This document shows, one piece after another, positions 40,739 to 50,650 of a stretch of DNA of 64,000 nucleotides. Location of the stretch: the NCBI RefSeq assembly GCF_004770045.1, contig NZ_RQFO01000004.1:978501-1042500 (forward strand). The letters are read 5' to 3'. This DNA is from Leptospira montravelensis. GTDB lineage: Bacteria > Spirochaetota > Leptospiria > Leptospirales > Leptospiraceae. The position numbers and the translations under genes are program-made. How positions within the stretch are numbered: position 1 is the stretch's first letter; the number at the start of each line of letters is the position of its first letter. The notes under the pieces were generated by a model that searched no databases, had not been told where the DNA came from, and was given only the letters and a program-made list of their open reading frames with translations.

Positions 40739-40766
40739 AAAAAAAAGAGGACTTAACGTCCTCTTT
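40739..40766 (-). terminator. Terminator after the 40795-41472 gene
   Basis: AAAGAGGAC-TTAAC-GTCCTCTTT, a perfect 9-bp stem. On the minus strand it is followed by a run of T, 28 bp after the stop of the small membrane-protein gene. Confidence 0.85.
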
Positions 40767-40794
40767 GAATCATCCTTAAATTCATTGAAGTTGT

Positions 40795-41472
40795 TTACGT
40801 ATTTGGAACTTGACTTCTCACTTCTTTTAAACTAGCGAGTTCTTTTTTCCAAAGACTTAGGTCTTTTTCTGCAGATTGTTTTACTTCTCCAGACGGATGT
40901 TTATTTTCCATCCAATACTCAACCATCTGAATTCTTGACTCTAACTCATTGATTTTAAAATCAAAGTATGCTCTTTGTGTCTTTGCAGAAGGTCTCTCAG
41001 TAGAATTAGGCTCTTCTGCGGAAGGTTTGTCTGACCATTTTTCTTTGGAAATCGAAGCGGAAAAACTAGCATCCATTGCCGTGAAGGTATCCAACATTTC
41101 TAGTTGTTCTTTTTCTTCCACTTCCGTCATTCGAGTTTTAATCTCACGAGGAATGTAGAAATTTTTTGGATATTTAGCTGCAAAATCTCTCCATTCTTCT
41201 TTGATCTCTTCTTTACGATTTGGCTTTTTTTCCAATGCAAACGGCCAAAGTACCTCAGCCTGTGCCAATTCCAATTCTTCTGGATTGGGAGCGTCGGCAA
41301 ACTCTGGATCGTCAAACAAAGACTTGGCGTGACTTTCTGTTTTTCCGAAATCGGAATCGGTGACATCTACTTGTTTGTTTGATTTTTCAGAAGAAAACTT
41401 CCAAACCACAAACGAAAACAATAATAGTAGAAATCCACAAACCGAAATGATACCTATAAACCGTTTGTTCAT
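40795..41472 (-). CDS. Single-pass membrane protein of unknown function
   Basis: 225 residues. One N-terminal membrane helix (FIGIISVCGFLLLLFSFVVW) is followed by a charged, mostly helical soluble region of about 190 residues without cysteine, rich in Glu and Lys, with a basic/Pro-Ser linker (KPSAEEPNSTERPSAK) in the middle. I do not recognise it. It follows the SGNH hydrolase gene by 11 bp, so it is likely its operon partner; a terminator follows. Confidence 0.6.
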   Translation of the reverse strand: MNKRFIGIISVCGFLLLLFSFVVWKFSSEKSNKQVDVTDSDFGKTESHAKSLFDDPEFADAPNPEELELAQAEVLWPFALEKKPNRKEEIKEEWRDFAAKYPKNFYIPREIKTRMTEVEEKEQLEMLDTFTAMDASFSASISKEKWSDKPSAEEPNSTERPSAKTQRAYFDFKINELESRIQMVEYWMENKHPSGEVKQSAEKDLSLWKKELASLKEVRSQVPNT

Positions 41473-41483
41473 TGTTTAACCTC

Positions 41484-42749
41484 TTATGTAAAGATAGAAA
41501 CTACCCAAGAAATTGCCTGACCAAAGATATTCTCTGTTAAGAATTTCTTTAGATCCACTGGATTTCTATTGAGTGAATCGTAATACCAAGCAGTGTATTC
41601 GCTTACTTGAGGGATTGAATATCCATAACGAGAGTTAATTGCTTTGATTAACTCATTTGCAAATAGGGAATGTCCATACATGTTCGGGTGAACACCATCT
41701 AAACCGAAAACTCCAGGTTGATTAGGTAGTGGCCAGTTTGCTCTTGCATTTCCTGGAGACCAACCATCGGCACTACGAATTGGTCTTCCATTTTCTTTTA
41801 AGTCATCAAAAATCACACGTAAATCGGCAACAGCAAAACGCATAGTAGCCGCCTGTGCTTTGATTTCGTTGTTTAACATATTGAGGAAGGTAGAAATAGT
41901 AGCGATCTCGTTTGCATCAAGTACTTGATTTGGATCGGATACAGAGTTTCTAAAGAATGCTTTGAGTCCACTGTAATTAGCGCGACCATTCGGATCATTG
42001 TATTTTTCAAGGAAAGCAATAGCAGTTACATTTGGAACTGTAAATAAAACTCCTCCTTGTAAACTTCCCATAGCAGACATTCTGCGGAAAAATTCTCGGA
42101 TGTCTCTTTTGAATCTTGCTTCATCCAAACAATCTGTAGAAGTATGAAGGGCAGTACAAAGAACATGGTTAGCACCAGCAGAACCAAATAGAAAAGTAGG
42201 TTTTACTTTTTCCATGACTTGCGTTTGTGTTCCTGCATCACGAAGACCAAATCTATGAAACTTGTCTGGTTCTTGACAATCAGCAACCGTTACCCAACGG
42301 TAAGTATACCAATACCATTTTGCCCAGTACCACTCTTTTTCTTGTTTGGTGGCATTGATGTCTTCACATTTTCCGGATGTTTTAAGAAGAGAGGTATACT
42401 CAGCTCCAGTAATCCCTGCATGAGTCGGAAGAGAAACAGTGGACTGATTCCCACCAATGATACTTTCAGCGATACAGAAAATACCGCAGTCCCATTTCAG
42501 AACATCTTCTAAGTTAACGAAAGGTCCTTTCAAAACATTGTAAGAAACGGATGCTCCCGCTTGTTTACTAACAAGAACAGGATAAGCCCAATCTTGTGTT
42601 TTTTTCTCAACGGTTACCCCGAAGAAACCTTGGCTCAGGGAATCCCCGACGACCCCTACGCGTTGGAACATTTGGCTTTGCGTCTGCGCAGAAAGTGATC
42701 CTGCGAAAACCAAGGACAATGCCAGCCCTAGAATTCTATTTGTGTTCAT
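41484..42749 (-). CDS. Exported SGNH/GDSL-type hydrolase
   Basis: 421 residues from the ATG of [11 protein letters not shown], which has GGGAGG just ahead; an open frame ten codons longer lacks one. A signal peptide ([15 protein letters not shown]) leads the protein into or through the envelope. SGNH features are GDSLSQG (nucleophile Ser) near residue 35, [10 protein letters not shown] (third block, His where many have Asp) and [13 protein letters not shown] near the C-terminus (catalytic Asp/His). It probably cleaves an ester of lipid or sugar type; the substrate is unknown. Confidence 0.8.
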   Translation of the reverse strand: MNTNRILGLALSLVFAGSLSAQTQSQMFQRVGVVGDSLSQGFFGVTVEKKTQDWAYPVLVSKQAGASVSYNVLKGPFVNLEDVLKWDCGIFCIAESIIGGNQSTVSLPTHAGITGAEYTSLLKTSGKCEDINATKQEKEWYWAKWYWYTYRWVTVADCQEPDKFHRFGLRDAGTQTQVMEKVKPTFLFGSAGANHVLCTALHTSTDCLDEARFKRDIREFFRRMSAMGSLQGGVLFTVPNVTAIAFLEKYNDPNGRANYSGLKAFFRNSVSDPNQVLDANEIATISTFLNMLNNEIKAQAATMRFAVADLRVIFDDLKENGRPIRSADGWSPGNARANWPLPNQPGVFGLDGVHPNMYGHSLFANELIKAINSRYGYSIPQVSEYTAWYYDSLNRNPVDLKKFLTENIFGQAISWVVSIFT

Positions 42750-42967
42750 ATTTCCTCCCAATCGGAACATTTTTAACATATTTCAAACAATTGACATAGT
42801 TTCATGACTTTTTGAACGTGTGTCAAATAATTTATTTCCGAACCACTGCGATTTTTTGAACGAAGTTCATTGAATGGTCAGAGGATTGGTTCGTGATAAA
42901 TATCAATCGGAACTAAAATAAAACCATTTGCCCTGGAAAGAGTCCTAAAGAACGTTGTTTAAATAAT

Positions 42968-42986
42968 AATGAGAACTAATCTCATT
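42968..42986. promoter_or_regulatory. Fur-like operator of the imelysin operon
   Basis: AATGAGA-ACTAA-TCTCATT, a perfect 7+7 bp inverted repeat with the same 7-5-7 geometry as the Zur-like boxes but another half-site. It is close to Fur-box consensus halves (AATGAGAA...). It lies 20 bp before the first ATG of the imelysin operon, with AAGGAG at about 42990. Fur control of imelysin and TonB receptor genes is usual. Confidence 0.72.
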
Positions 42987-43006
42987 CGCAAGGAGAATCC
43001 CTAACT

Positions 43007-44284
43007 ATGCGAAATCTAACTTCCCTAGTCTCTATCCTTTCTATGGGCCTTTTGCTTCACTTTTGTACTCCTAAAAAAGACAATTCAGAAACTGCCTTGT
43101 TAGCAGCCCTTGCCCTTGCCGCCAGTGCTCCGAACCAAGCTGCCTTTTTAGATACATATTCACAAATTGCCTTCCAAAACTATAGTGATGCTTATGCAGA
43201 TGTAGTCGCCTTTCGTGAAAAGGTAACTGCTTTTACTTCCAAGGCACCTAGTGCGGCTGAACTGAATGAAGTCAAAACGTATTGGAGAAAGGCAAGACGC
43301 AGTTATTTACAAACAGAAGTCTTTCGGTTTAGCAAAGGCCCAATCGATAATCCGGCACTCACCGGTGGGGTGGAATTAGAACCACTGATGAATGCTTGGC
43401 CTTTAGATGAAGGTTATATTGATACTGTTATCCTAGCCAACGCTGTAACCAAACAAGGATTAATTGACGCAAACGCTGGAGAGTGCAATGGAGGAACTTG
43501 TCCTGATGGCGATACAGCAAAAAATATTTCTGTAGGTTGGCATGCCATTGAATATCTGTTATGGGGAGTCGATACCGCAGGAAATTCTACCCCTGGCAGC
43601 TCGATTACAAATACAAATTTTGCTATTGCCAATGGTAGTGGAAACGCTGCTGCCAAAAGATCCGCCTATTTATTGTATGCTACAGAAATTTTGGAATCTC
43701 ACCTGTTGCAGTTAAAAAATGCATGGGATCCATCGATTTCCGATTCTTATGTTTCTAAATTTAAATCCAATTCGAATTCTTTTGAAAATGTAATTCGCGG
43801 AATCGCAAGATTATCTGGTGGAGAATGGGGAGGAGAAAGGATGACAGGAGTGTTTGGTGGTGACCAAGAAGAAGAACATTCTTGTTTCTCCGATAATACG
43901 AAAGCGGATTTTTACTATGATGCCAAAGGGCTCGAGAACTTGTTTTATGGTACCTACACGGGAACAAAAACCATTAATGGTTATGGTTTGAAAAATTTAC
44001 TAGGTGGGGAATCCAGTTACATTGAAGAAAGGATCACTACAGCTGAAAGGTTTTGCCTAAATGAATTTTATGAAGACACATCACTCAATCAAACCTGTAA
44101 CAGCTCTCAAATTTCCAGCCGTTTTGACACGATGATCGCAACTGTCAATTCGACACAAAGTGCCGATTATAGAATTTTCCGATACGATATCCAACCTGCC
44201 GTACAGGAAATTGCCAAATCCCTGCAACGATCTGCAGCTAACTTTGGTTTCTCCATCGGAGATGATGGATTAGTTCTTCAATAA
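43007..44284 (+). CDS. Imelysin-family lipoprotein (LruB-like)
   Basis: 425 residues. The signal ends in lipobox HFC (Cys20). The imelysin (peptidase M75 / ICMP) signature GxHxxE is present as GWHAIE (His179, Glu182), followed by YLLWG. Other family pieces are TYWRKARRSYLQTEVFRF and FSIGDDGLV near the end. Imelysins are iron-regulated envelope proteins, thought to bind or handle iron rather than cleave. L. interrogans has an imelysin lipoprotein named LruB, and this is probably a relative. First gene of the Fur-like operon; 16 bp before the di-haem gene. Confidence 0.88.
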   Translation: MRNLTSLVSILSMGLLLHFCTPKKDNSETALLAALALAASAPNQAAFLDTYSQIAFQNYSDAYADVVAFREKVTAFTSKAPSAAELNEVKTYWRKARRSYLQTEVFRFSKGPIDNPALTGGVELEPLMNAWPLDEGYIDTVILANAVTKQGLIDANAGECNGGTCPDGDTAKNISVGWHAIEYLLWGVDTAGNSTPGSSITNTNFAIANGSGNAAAKRSAYLLYATEILESHLLQLKNAWDPSISDSYVSKFKSNSNSFENVIRGIARLSGGEWGGERMTGVFGGDQEEEHSCFSDNTKADFYYDAKGLENLFYGTYTGTKTINGYGLKNLLGGESSYIEERITTAERFCLNEFYEDTSLNQTCNSSQISSRFDTMIATVNSTQSADYRIFRYDIQPAVQEIAKSLQRSAANFGFSIGDDGLVLQ

Positions 44285-44300
44285 ACATAAATATAAAAAA

Positions 44301-45827
44301 ATGACACCAAAACACCTTATCCTAATTTCGATTTTTCTTCTCGTTTTTGATTGTAAAAAAAAATCAAACGATGATGCTACAAAAGCTCTCATCCTTGCGG
44401 CCATTTTGTCGTCTTCTTCCTGTTCCTCGGGAGATTTTTTAAATGATCCTTGTGAACAGTTTAGCGGTGGTGATACAACCACCTTTGACTCTACCGAGTC
44501 AGCGTTTGATTTAGAAGCAGCCAATGTAGTTGATTCCAGAAGGTCCATTGACTTCCAAGATGGAAATGCCAACTTCAATCGCACCTGGCTTCCTGCAGGA
44601 AATTCCTCTGTCACAGGTCTTGGACCTGTATTTAACAACCGTTCGTGCCAAGGTTGTCATGTCAAAGACGGAAGAGGTAGACCTCCTGCTGATGGAACAA
44701 GTCTTTCTTCAATGCTCATTCGCTTGAGTATAGCTGGTTCTAATCCCACAACGGGTGGGCCTGTGGCTATGGCCAATTTCGGAACTCAACTCAACACAGA
44801 AGGAATCTTGGAATACGGAACAGGCACACAAATTCCTAAAGAAGGAACGGTTACAATTACTTACACTGAAGAGGCAGGTAGTTTCCCTGACGGAGAAACT
44901 TATTCTCTACGTAAACCAAGTTATGCGATCACTTGGAATGTGGGAGGCGGCGCTACACAAATCAATGTGTCAAACCCCGGCCAACCCTATCATGCTACCA
45001 ACAATGCATCAGGTACTTATTATATTTCACCAAGAACGGCCCCAATGGTACCTGGGCTTGGACTTTTAGAAGCCATTCCTGAATCTACCATTCGTTCTTT
45101 TGCCGATGCTTCCGATTCCAATGGAGATGGAATTTCGGGAAAACCAAACATTGTTTGGGATACAACTCAAGCTAAAAGCTTTATTGGAAGGTTTGGATGG
45201 AAAGCAAACCAACCCAATTTAAACCACCAAAATGCAAGTGCCTTTCTTGGCGATATAGGCCTCACCACTTCCGTGTTTCCATCAGAAAATTGTGCCACAG
45301 GACAAACACTTTGTTCTGCAAGTACCACTGGGAATGGTTCGAATCCAGAAATATCCAATGACCGTTTAGCACGAGTTACCTTTTATACCAGTTTAGTAAG
45401 TGTTCCCGGTAGAAGGAATTGGAAAAATGAAGATGTAAAAAAGGGGAAAGAATTGTTTATCGAAATTGGATGTTCCTCTTGTCACATTCCAAGAATCAAG
45501 ACGGGAGACCACTCGATAAGGGAAGTTGCCAATCAAGAAATTAGGCCTTATACAGATTTACTTTTACATGATATGGGAGACGGGCTTAGCGATTTTCGTT
45601 CTGATTTTTTAGCGACTGGCAACGAATGGAGAACCACTCCTCTTTGGGGACTCGGTCTTGTGGAACGAGTCAACGGACACGAACTTCTACTACATGATGG
45701 AAGAGCAAGAGGTGTTCAAGAAGCTATTCTTTGGCATGGAGGTGAAGCAGAACAGAGTAAAAATAAATACAAACAACTGCCAAAAGAATCTAGGTCAAAA
45801 CTAATTAGTTTTCTTAAATCATTATGA
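44301..45827 (+). CDS. Di-haem lipoprotein (COG3488 thiol-oxidoreductase family)
   Basis: 508 residues. Lipobox Cys18 (LLVFDC). Two haem c sites, CQGCH at residues 116-120 and CSSCH at about 395, mark the di-haem cytochrome/peroxidase-like COG3488 family. A late WHGGEAE motif also occurs in the family. The biochemical role is uncertain; it accompanies imelysins in iron operons and may carry electrons for iron redox chemistry. It overlaps the next gene by 4 bp. Confidence 0.88.
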   Translation: MTPKHLILISIFLLVFDCKKKSNDDATKALILAAILSSSSCSSGDFLNDPCEQFSGGDTTTFDSTESAFDLEAANVVDSRRSIDFQDGNANFNRTWLPAGNSSVTGLGPVFNNRSCQGCHVKDGRGRPPADGTSLSSMLIRLSIAGSNPTTGGPVAMANFGTQLNTEGILEYGTGTQIPKEGTVTITYTEEAGSFPDGETYSLRKPSYAITWNVGGGATQINVSNPGQPYHATNNASGTYYISPRTAPMVPGLGLLEAIPESTIRSFADASDSNGDGISGKPNIVWDTTQAKSFIGRFGWKANQPNLNHQNASAFLGDIGLTTSVFPSENCATGQTLCSASTTGNGSNPEISNDRLARVTFYTSLVSVPGRRNWKNEDVKKGKELFIEIGCSSCHIPRIKTGDHSIREVANQEIRPYTDLLLHDMGDGLSDFRSDFLATGNEWRTTPLWGLGLVERVNGHELLLHDGRARGVQEAILWHGGEAEQSKNKYKQLPKESRSKLISFLKSL

Positions 45828-46960
45828 AACAAAAAAAGTTTCCTACAAAGTTCCTCATTTATAGTTCTTATGTTTTATTACTAAACTGCGGCAGTCCTTC
45901 GAACAATGCCTCCAAAAAAGCGCAAATCCTTGGTTTAGTAGATACCTACTTAAAAACATATACAACTTCTAGTTTGTTATTAGACATTGCTAATAATCTA
46001 ATGATTCCTAAATATACGAATTTAGATAATAAAGTATCCTCTTTACAGACTGCGGCATCAACCTATATAGCAAACCCTGATGTTACCAATCTAACAACAG
46101 TCAGAAATGCCTGGACGGACGCATATCTTTCATACAAACAAGTGGAATGGGCATATTTTGGTCCCGCTAACATTCCAAATAATGTCTACTTATATTTGGA
46201 TAGTTTTTCAAGATCCTTCCCCATCGACACCTCATCCATTGAATCCAAAATAACCGCTAATTCAGCACCAAATGGGTTACGAGTTGATGGTTTTGATGCC
46301 GTTGAATATTTACTTTTTAAAGATAATGCGAACACAACCAACACAGCATTTGCGGATGTTAACAGAAGAACTTATCTAACAAAACTAATCCAAGATTTAA
46401 AAAATCAAACCGGGTTACTTACATTCAACTGGAATAAATCAAGAAACAACTCATTTTATTATTCTTTTACTAATGCCGGAAAAGGAAGTCGCGACTATCC
46501 CAATACCAAAGATGCACTCACTGAACTTACAAACCAAATGGTTTTTTTCTGCAATACTATAGTCGATATAAAAATAGCAGAGCCATCTGGATTACGAGCC
46601 ACGAACTTAGGAGTAAAGGATATTAATAAAGTAGAAACTCCTTATGCAAATTTATCCTTGGACTCCCTTATACAAAACCTTCAAGGTTTTTCTGACATAG
46701 GAGAAGCTGGCTTTTATAAATTCTTGAGTTTAAGAAGTGAAACAGTTGTTCCAAGACTAAAAGAACAAATTTCACTCACAACCGCTTCTGTGAATTCTAT
46801 TAAATCAAAACATGGAACATTTCAAACTGCGATTACTTCCGGCGGAAATGACGTTGAACTCATGTTAAACGAATTTAAAAAACTAAGGATATTAATAAGC
46901 ACAGAAGTAATCAGTTCACTCGGTGGAACAATCGGAGTCAGTTCAAACGATGGCGATTAA
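45824..46960 (+). CDS. Second imelysin-family lipoprotein
   Basis: 378 residues. Signal ends in lipobox LNC (Cys22). The region VRNAWTDAYLSYKQVEWAYF and the motif GFDAVEYLLFKD (GxDxxE, with Asp where imelysin 1 has His) identify the M75/imelysin fold. Its sequence is distant from the first imelysin, so it may have a different ligand. It starts inside the last codon region of the di-haem gene (4-bp overlap) and overlaps the HTTM gene by 11 bp. Confidence 0.85.
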   Translation: MKQKKFPTKFLIYSSYVLLLNCGSPSNNASKKAQILGLVDTYLKTYTTSSLLLDIANNLMIPKYTNLDNKVSSLQTAASTYIANPDVTNLTTVRNAWTDAYLSYKQVEWAYFGPANIPNNVYLYLDSFSRSFPIDTSSIESKITANSAPNGLRVDGFDAVEYLLFKDNANTTNTAFADVNRRTYLTKLIQDLKNQTGLLTFNWNKSRNNSFYYSFTNAGKGSRDYPNTKDALTELTNQMVFFCNTIVDIKIAEPSGLRATNLGVKDINKVETPYANLSLDSLIQNLQGFSDIGEAGFYKFLSLRSETVVPRLKEQISLTTASVNSIKSKHGTFQTAITSGGNDVELMLNEFKKLRILISTEVISSLGGTIGVSSNDGD

Positions 46961-48272
46961 AAATTTGTTACTTCCTGTTTCTTCGCTTTCGCTCCACTTC
47001 TTTCGAATTGGATACGGTTTTGCCACAACCATTTTGATCTTTCGGTATTTTTATTATGGTTGGATTGACACTTATTTTATCAAACCAACCTTTTTCTTTA
47101 AACATTATGGTTGGGAATGGATCCATCCACTCCCCCCGGTATTTACTTACCTTTTATTTGGGATTCTATTTTTAACTGCTCTTGGAATTTTTTTAGGTTA
47201 TTATTTACGAATCAATTTGTTTGTATTTACCATCGGATTTACATGGTTCCATTTTTCTGATGCCACTATTTATTTGAACCATTATTACCTCGTTTCCCTT
47301 CTTGGTTTTTTATTGTGGTTATCACCTGTAAGTAAGTCAAATTTTCCTAGCTTCCATTTTTTTGATTGGATGGAAACAACAGAGCCAATATCAAAACTTT
47401 GGTTATATGCTTTTCGCATTCAAATAGGACTTGTTTATTTTTTTGGTGGTATCGCAAAACTGCAACCAGATTGGTTATTTGAAGCTCTCCCTTTAAAACT
47501 CTGGTTGTATCAATCCGAAGGGAAAATTCCATTTTTAGATCCAATTTTAGGCCTTCCCATCACTGCCTTTGTTTTCTCTTGGATTGGAGTTATTTTTGAC
47601 TTGTCTATTCCGTTTTTATTATGCTTAAAGCGTTTTCGTTTCTTTGCATGGTTAGTTGTTCTTTTTTTTCACACGTTTACTTCGTTTTTATTTCCCATCG
47701 GAATTTTCCCCATAGTAATGAGTCTTTCTTCCTTAATATTCTTCGAACCTAATTGGCCAAAAACCATTTTAACTAAATTAATAAAAACGAAACAACAAGT
47801 TATAGATTCGAATAACAACAAACATATAATTCAGTCAGTTCCCAAATTTGGCTTTAAAGAAAAATTACTTTTAACCTACCTTTTGTTACAGGTATCAATC
47901 CCTCTTCGGCACATTTTTTATCCAGGACAAGTAATTTGGACAGAAGAAGGGATTAAATATTCATGGCAAGTGATGGTTGCTGACAAAGTAGGATCTGCCA
48001 CTTTTTGGATTCAAAACAAACAAGTAGATCCGAAAGAAATTCTGACAGACTATCAATACAGAATGATGACTATCCAACCGGAACATATTCTTCAGTTTGC
48101 AAAATACTTACAAAAGAAAGAAATGGAAGTATCCGGATTAAAGGACGTTTCTGTATTTGTTCAATCCAATGTTTCCATCAATGGAAAACCAACTCGCCCT
48201 CTATTTTCACCAGACGAAGATCTGACAAAGATTTATATCAACTTTTCTCCCTTAAAAGGACTCATTCGATGA
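46950..48272 (+). CDS. HTTM-domain (vitamin K-dependent carboxylase-like) membrane protein
   Basis: About 440 residues. Six to eight hydrophobic helices form an HTTM domain, with YLNHYYLVSLLGFLLWLSP and FFGGIAKLQPDWL, then a soluble C-terminal domain (about 330-440). The Lys in the second segment (Lys170) sits where vertebrate gamma-glutamyl carboxylases have the KKL motif with their catalytic base. Whether it carboxylates or oxidises anything is unknown. I choose the ATG of MAIKNLL (GGAG ahead), nine codons into the open frame. It overlaps imelysin 2 by 11 bp and the TonB receptor by 4 bp (ATGA). Confidence 0.85.
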   Translation: MAIKNLLLPVSSLSLHFFRIGYGFATTILIFRYFYYGWIDTYFIKPTFFFKHYGWEWIHPLPPVFTYLLFGILFLTALGIFLGYYLRINLFVFTIGFTWFHFSDATIYLNHYYLVSLLGFLLWLSPVSKSNFPSFHFFDWMETTEPISKLWLYAFRIQIGLVYFFGGIAKLQPDWLFEALPLKLWLYQSEGKIPFLDPILGLPITAFVFSWIGVIFDLSIPFLLCLKRFRFFAWLVVLFFHTFTSFLFPIGIFPIVMSLSSLIFFEPNWPKTILTKLIKTKQQVIDSNNNKHIIQSVPKFGFKEKLLLTYLLLQVSIPLRHIFYPGQVIWTEEGIKYSWQVMVADKVGSATFWIQNKQVDPKEILTDYQYRMMTIQPEHILQFAKYLQKKEMEVSGLKDVSVFVQSNVSINGKPTRPLFSPDEDLTKIYINFSPLKGLIR

Positions 48273-50650
48273 ATTTTCGAAACTTACGTTTATTGTTTTT
48301 GGTTTTTATTATCTTATCTGGAAATAGCATAATCCTGGCTCAAAATCTACCAGAAGAACCAGAATCTAATTCAAAAAAAAATGAAGGGATTCATGTCATT
48401 GGTAACAAAAAAGAAGATTTAAAAAAAATCCCAGGTTCTGCATATATAATCGACAAAAAATATTTAGAGGAAGCTTCTCCTACAGATCCAATGGAAGCAC
48501 TTCGTCGTTCACCAGGTGCTAGTGTTCGTTTCCAAGATGCTGCTGGACTTACACCTAACATTGGATTTAGAGGAGTAAGTAACGAGGAATCAAGAAAAAC
48601 GTTAATTTTGGAAGATGGAATCCTCACATCACTTTCTCCCTACGGCCAACCAGAAAGTTACTACTCCCCTTCTATTGAAAGAATGGAAAGGATAGAGGTT
48701 ATCAAAGGATCTGGATCGATTTTATTTGGTCCAAATACGATCGGAGGGATAGTTAACTTTGTCACCAAACGCCCTCCTGTTGAATCTACATTTTATACAA
48801 AAAATGTGGGAGGAGAAAATGGTTACCTCTCTACATATAATTCCTATGGCAAAAGTTTTGGATCTAGTGCCTTCGAAGTTTCATTGCTTAGAAAACAAGG
48901 AAATGGATTTAGAAATTATCAAAACTTCGATGTGACTGAAGGTAACATTAAGTGGATACAAGATTGGAATGAAAACCATAGCACTACTATAAAACTTGGA
49001 TACCATGTCCAGAATGCGCAATCTACATATTTGGGATTATCACAAGGTTTATTTCGGTTGGATCCCAAAATCAATCCAGCAGAGTTTGATGAAAAGAAAT
49101 TGAACCGAAACCAAACAATTATATCTCATAATTGGAAATTATCAGAAGACCATACACTCATTATACGAGGATATTTTTCCCAAGCAGAAAGAAACTGGGC
49201 TAGGCAAGATTTTTTATCTGGAAAATCATCCGCAGGTGGATATTTGAATGCTCCTTTAGATACACTTCGTACGTATTCCCCAGGGATTATTGGCAATCGT
49301 CCGGGTGATACCATTTATATGCGAGAATCGTATACAAGTCGTGACCAATCCTTTATGGTAGGCGGCGTAGAAACTAAACTGGAATCAAAGTTTTCTACCC
49401 TAGGACTCAAACACGAAACAGACATTGGTGTCAGGTTACATGGAGAAAATAATTTAACACAAACCAATGTAAAAAAAACGGATGATCCTTTAGGTTATCT
49501 TTCCAAGGCAATCATACAAGAAGAATCCTTAATAAACAACCTAGCACAACCTTCTCTTCCTAACTTTAATCTAAATAGACAAGAAAGAAAAATTGAAGCA
49601 TTTGCTGCCTACTTCCAAGACAGAATCCAACTTTCGGAAAATTGGAAATTGATACCAGGGGTACGTTACGAAGAAGTAAGGCAAAAAGCCATCACTACAA
49701 GAAGACAGGCTACAGCCGATGACTACCGGTTAGGAGCTGTTTTACCAAACGATGTTTCTGTAAATCGAAGAAGTTCGAGCGAATCCAAAACTCATATCAT
49801 CTTACCTGGACTTGGAATTACCTATGATATTACAAAAAAATTCATTTGGTTTACTGGCGCCCACAAAGGATTTTCACCACCAACATTTGGAACATCCTTT
49901 AGTCCACAAGGGAATGATTATCGCCTAAAACCAGAGACATCAACAAACTATGAGACAGGAGTTAGAGGTGACCTAACTTCTTATTTGTATACAGAGCTAG
50001 TAGGATATAAAATGTATTTTCGAGACCAAATCATTAACGTAAATGAAATTGGTGGGGAAAATGGAATTAGACCAGCAAATACTGGTTACTCAACTCATAC
50101 GGGTGGTGAGGCCGTTCTAGTTTGGGATCCCGCAAAAATGCAAAAATCGGAATGGAGAGTCCCTATCGAATTAATTTACTCTCGCATAGAAGCAAAATCA
50201 AGAAGTTTCAACCCATTCCCCGTATCGCAAACAAGTGATGGAAAAGAGATTATCGAATTTCTACCTGCGTATACTGTAAATAATTTCCAATATATTCCAA
50301 CCGATACAACAGGAAATTATTTACCATACGTTCCCAAAGAAACCATTACGACGGCAGTTAGTGTTTCGTCCCCACAAGGTTATTACGGTCGATTAGAATA
50401 CCAGTATATTGGAAAACAATATTCTGACTTATTAAATACAAAAGACGAATCAGAAGACGGTAACAAAGGAATCATACCTAAAGTGGAACTTTGGAATACT
50501 AGTCTAGGATACCGTTCTCCAGACAAATGGTCAGTTTTTATTAATGCAAAAAATATTCAGGACAAACAATACGTTTCAGGTAGACTACCAACGGGCATTC
50601 AACCTGGACCATTTCGTCAAATCAATGTTGGTTTCACATTAGAGTTATGA
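48269..50650 (+). CDS. TonB-dependent outer-membrane receptor
   Basis: 793 residues. The ATG overlaps the HTTM stop (ATGA) and is followed by a signal peptide (LRLLFLVFIILSGNSIILA); a longer open frame upstream only reads through the HTTM gene and is rejected. The plug domain shows DPMEALRRSPGASV, NIGFRGVS, LILEDGILTSLSPYGQP and VIKGSGSILFGPNTIGGIVNFVT, much like FecA-type receptors. The 22-strand barrel ends in the usual hydrophobic C-terminus (INVGFTLEL). It imports a ferric or other iron ligand; the Fur-like box upstream of the operon supports iron. Its 3' end overlaps the opposing gene by 34 bp. Confidence 0.93.
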   Translation: MNFRNLRLLFLVFIILSGNSIILAQNLPEEPESNSKKNEGIHVIGNKKEDLKKIPGSAYIIDKKYLEEASPTDPMEALRRSPGASVRFQDAAGLTPNIGFRGVSNEESRKTLILEDGILTSLSPYGQPESYYSPSIERMERIEVIKGSGSILFGPNTIGGIVNFVTKRPPVESTFYTKNVGGENGYLSTYNSYGKSFGSSAFEVSLLRKQGNGFRNYQNFDVTEGNIKWIQDWNENHSTTIKLGYHVQNAQSTYLGLSQGLFRLDPKINPAEFDEKKLNRNQTIISHNWKLSEDHTLIIRGYFSQAERNWARQDFLSGKSSAGGYLNAPLDTLRTYSPGIIGNRPGDTIYMRESYTSRDQSFMVGGVETKLESKFSTLGLKHETDIGVRLHGENNLTQTNVKKTDDPLGYLSKAIIQEESLINNLAQPSLPNFNLNRQERKIEAFAAYFQDRIQLSENWKLIPGVRYEEVRQKAITTRRQATADDYRLGAVLPNDVSVNRRSSSESKTHIILPGLGITYDITKKFIWFTGAHKGFSPPTFGTSFSPQGNDYRLKPETSTNYETGVRGDLTSYLYTELVGYKMYFRDQIINVNEIGGENGIRPANTGYSTHTGGEAVLVWDPAKMQKSEWRVPIELIYSRIEAKSRSFNPFPVSQTSDGKEIIEFLPAYTVNNFQYIPTDTTGNYLPYVPKETITTAVSVSSPQGYYGRLEYQYIGKQYSDLLNTKDESEDGNKGIIPKVELWNTSLGYRSPDKWSVFINAKNIQDKQYVSGRLPTGIQPGPFRQINVGFTLEL

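Noticed and set aside
48005..48268. An 88-codon N-terminal extension of the TonB receptor frame
   Set aside because: It reads through the end of the HTTM gene in another frame and lacks a signal; the ATGA overlap start at 48269 is followed by a proper signal peptide.
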